Source of the DNA: Neisseria lactamica
Lineage (GTDB): Bacteria > Pseudomonadota > Gammaproteobacteria > Burkholderiales > Neisseriaceae
NCBI GenBank assembly: GCA_001067655.1
Contig: JUNU01000443.1
Span: 1-5,677 of the forward strand
Direction of reading: 5' to 3'
Length of the DNA: 5,677 bases
A program made the position numbers and the translations under genes. Shown piece after piece: positions 4,517 through 5,677 of the stretch. The notes below the pieces were generated by a model. It saw nothing but the letters and a program-made list of their open reading frames with translations, had not been told where the DNA came from and ran no database searches. Position 1 is the first letter of the stretch. Every line of letters begins with the position of its first letter.

Positions 4517-5594
4517 TCTCGCAACGCAAGATGCTGTGCCCGCGTCCGATGCCGTCTGAAATTTCCGCCACTTTCAATCCGGCGTTTTCAACGCAGCGTA
4601 TCAGGTCTTCGGAATGGAAGATTTTGCTGTTGCCGTTGGCCATGGCGGTGAAATACAGGCTGGTCATGGTTAGGCAGTAGGCGGCAGTTTCGTATTGCTG
4701 CCTGTCCCAGCAGGGTTCCATGATGTAGAGGCTGGTGTGGCTGCCCATGGAAGCGGCGGCGCGGCGCAGGATGCCGGTAACTTGTTCTTCGCTGAAACAG
4801 TCTAAAAACTGGCTCATCCAAATCGCGTTGAAACCTGTCGGGAAGGGGACTTCGGGGTCGAGCAGGTTGGCAGGGTGGGCATGGATGCGTTCCGCACCGG
4901 TTTTGCCTTTGGTCGCTTCGCGCATCAGGGCGATTTGTTGCGGCAAATCCATGATGGTCACTTCGACTTCGGCGTTGTAGCCGACGCATTGTTCCGCCCA
5001 GCGGCCGGTGTTGCCGCCGACGTCGAGCAGCTTTTTAACCGGTTTGGCGAACACGGTTTTCAAGGCTTCGGCAAAGGAATTGTCGGAATAATAGTGGTCG
5101 AAGGCAAACCATTTTTCCTGCGCGACGCTCGGTAGCGACGACAAGCCTTCGTAAATCGTCGGCCAGCTACCGAAAACTTTCAGCCCTTCGGGTTTGCCCG
5201 TTTGCAGGGTTTTTTCCAAGTCGAACATACCTTGGTAACAGATTTCCTGCGTGAAATCCATGTTCACGCGCGCCATTTTGTCTTTCAGTAAAAACCAGCC
5301 CGCTTTGCTGATGAAATAGCGGTTGTCGCGGGTATGCACCGTGCCGATGGAGAGCGAGGCTTCAAGCAGCACTTGCGCGGTGTAACCGCTGATTTGCGCT
5401 TTCTCGGCGATTTCGGCTTGAGTAAGGCCGTCTGAATGGTCATTCAGCAAATCCAAAATGCCGAATTTCACCATCAGGCGGGATACTTGGAACACAATCG
5501 GCGCAAAGGCGATTTCCTGCGCCAAACGCTGTGCTTCGCCTGCGGACTGGTGTTCTTCGGAATAACGTTGTGCTAGTGCTGGAAAAAGTTGCAT
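4506..5594 (-). CDS. Class I SAM-dependent methyltransferase of the O-methyltransferase (COMT-like) fold
   Basis: This 362-residue protein has the two-part layout of plant-type and antibiotic O-methyltransferases. The N-terminal helical/winged-helix dimerisation region spans about 25-105 and includes GLTQAEIAEKAQISGYTAQVL. The SAM-binding domain starts with motif I LLDVGGNTG (189-197), followed by the acidic residue of motif II in IMDLPQQ (D216). Where classical O-methyltransferases have the catalytic LHDW, this protein reads FLDCF (263-267), so the general-base His is apparently Asp265. It is the first gene of a three-gene minus-strand operon with a glycosyltransferase and an acyltransferase. 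ATG 5594 is preceded only by an A-rich, weak ribosome binding site, and a CREE begins 32 bp upstream. The last codons and stop are a DUS. Aryl-polyene clusters contain a methyltransferase acting on the aromatic head group; that role is an inference here. Confidence 0.87.
   Translation of the reverse strand: MQLFPALAQRYSEEHQSAGEAQRLAQEIAFAPIVFQVSRLMVKFGILDLLNDHSDGLTQAEIAEKAQISGYTAQVLLEASLSIGTVHTRDNRYFISKAGWFLLKDKMARVNMDFTQEICYQGMFDLEKTLQTGKPEGLKVFGSWPTIYEGLSSLPSVAQEKWFAFDHYYSDNSFAEALKTVFAKPVKKLLDVGGNTGRWAEQCVGYNAEVEVTIMDLPQQIALMREATKGKTGAERIHAHPANLLDPEVPFPTGFNAIWMSQFLDCFSEEQVTGILRRAAASMGSHTSLYIMEPCWDRQQYETAAYCLTMTSLYFTAMANGNSKIFHSEDLIRCVENAGLKVAEISDGIGRGHSILRCEKVV
4549..4560 (+). repeat. DNA uptake sequence ATGCCGTCTGAA near the 3' end of the methyltransferase gene
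   Basis: Exact 12-mer. Its complement encodes ISDGI (about residues 345-349). It forms the partner arm of the DUS at 4505-4516. Confidence 0.92.
5425..5436 (+). repeat. DNA uptake sequence AGGCCGTCTGAA in the 5' part of the methyltransferase gene
   Basis: Exact 12-mer. Its complement encodes HSDGL (about residues 53-57), in the loop before the winged-helix recognition region. It is unpaired. Confidence 0.9.
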
Positions 5595-5626
5595 ATTTTC
5601 TATCTTTTCATTTGATTATGGGTTGT

Positions 5627-5677
5627 TATAGTGGATTAACTTTAAACCAGTACGGCGTTGCCTCGCCTTAGCTCAAA
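5627..5677. repeat. CREE C, left part only, cut by the window edge
   Basis: The sequence starts with the terminal repeat TATAGTGGATTAACTTTAAA (5627-5646). It continues with CCAGTACGGCGTTGCCTCGCCTT (given as 5647-5669; identical to bases 1-23) and then AGCTCAAA. From memory of neisserial CREE, AGCTCAAA begins the central segment kept in the long (about 150 bp) form and missing from CREE A. It lies in the same orientation as CREE A. Toward the methyltransferase the junction makes TATAAC (plus 5625-5630), a 5/6 -10 match, but I find no acceptable -35, so a promoter from this end is doubtful. Confidence 0.88.

Larger units (their letters stand above)
4505..4560 (-). repeat. DUS inverted pair covering the end of the methyltransferase gene
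   Basis: In the operon transcript UUCAGACGGC (4560-4551) pairs with GUCGUCUGAA (4514-4505), 10 bp with one G-U, plus one more A-U pair outside. The loop is 36 nt. The stem is followed by AAAC rather than a U-tract, so it is a poor intrinsic terminator. It may protect the 3' end of the methyltransferase message or attenuate expression of the next gene, whose ATG is 14 nt downstream. Confidence 0.5.

Noticed and set aside
4492..4524. Longer glycosyltransferase starting at a TTG inside the methyltransferase
   Set aside because: The GT2 fold begins at MKTLVLIPHYN. The extension is a translation of the DUS region and has no ribosome binding site.
1..5677. CRISPR array, tRNA, rRNA, phase-variable homopolymer or short tandem repeat tracts
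   Set aside because: I looked for regularly spaced repeats, cloverleaf-like sequences and long homopolymer or tandem runs and found none.

Overview
The window is chromosomal DNA of a Neisseria species. Two signals support this. Eleven exact 12-bp neisserial DNA uptake sequences (DUS) lie in 5.7 kb, and there are three Correia-type repeat elements (CREE) with the characteristic TATAGTGGATTAA-like ends. The DUS are of mixed dialect: six AGGTCGTCTGAA, three AGGCCGTCTGAA and only two ATGCCGTCTGAA. This hints at a commensal of the mucosa/sicca/subflava type rather than a meningococcus or gonococcus, but I do not assign a species.

Layout. Bases 1-234 hold no gene. They contain the right part of one CREE (1-86), a roughly 70-bp internally deleted CREE in the opposite orientation (94-163), and a strong hairpin (189-220). 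Then come rluB (23S rRNA pseudouridine synthase, minus strand, 235-1284), a DUS-pair terminator (1360-1427), and pdxH (pyridoxamine 5'-phosphate oxidase, minus strand, 1473-2105). Next is a 127-bp divergent promoter region, then dut (dUTPase, plus strand, 2233-2685). A second DUS inverted pair (2703-2834) separates dut from a convergent minus-strand operon of three genes, transcribed from right to left. These are a class I SAM methyltransferase (5594-4506), a family 2 glycosyltransferase (4491-3757) and an LpxL/HtrB-type acyltransferase (3760-2822). The window ends inside a third CREE (5627-5677), 32 bp upstream of the methyltransferase start.

How the genes work together. rluB, pdxH and dut are unrelated housekeeping genes (ribosome modification, vitamin B6, nucleotide-pool hygiene). 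The methyltransferase, glycosyltransferase and acyltransferase are tightly packed: 14 nt separate the first two, and the last two share a 4-nt ATGA overlap. They look like a tailoring module for a membrane-anchored lipid. Methyltransferase, glycosyltransferase and LpxL-like acyltransferase together recall aryl-polyene (xanthomonadin-like) pigment clusters. No polyketide, ACP or exporter gene is visible, so this link is an inference. I see no defence system, CRISPR array, tRNA, rRNA or complete insertion sequence. The most unusual content is regulatory and repeat DNA: DUS copies that supply stop codons, DUS-built terminators, a symmetric divergent promoter, and a CREE promoter that may make a small RNA.
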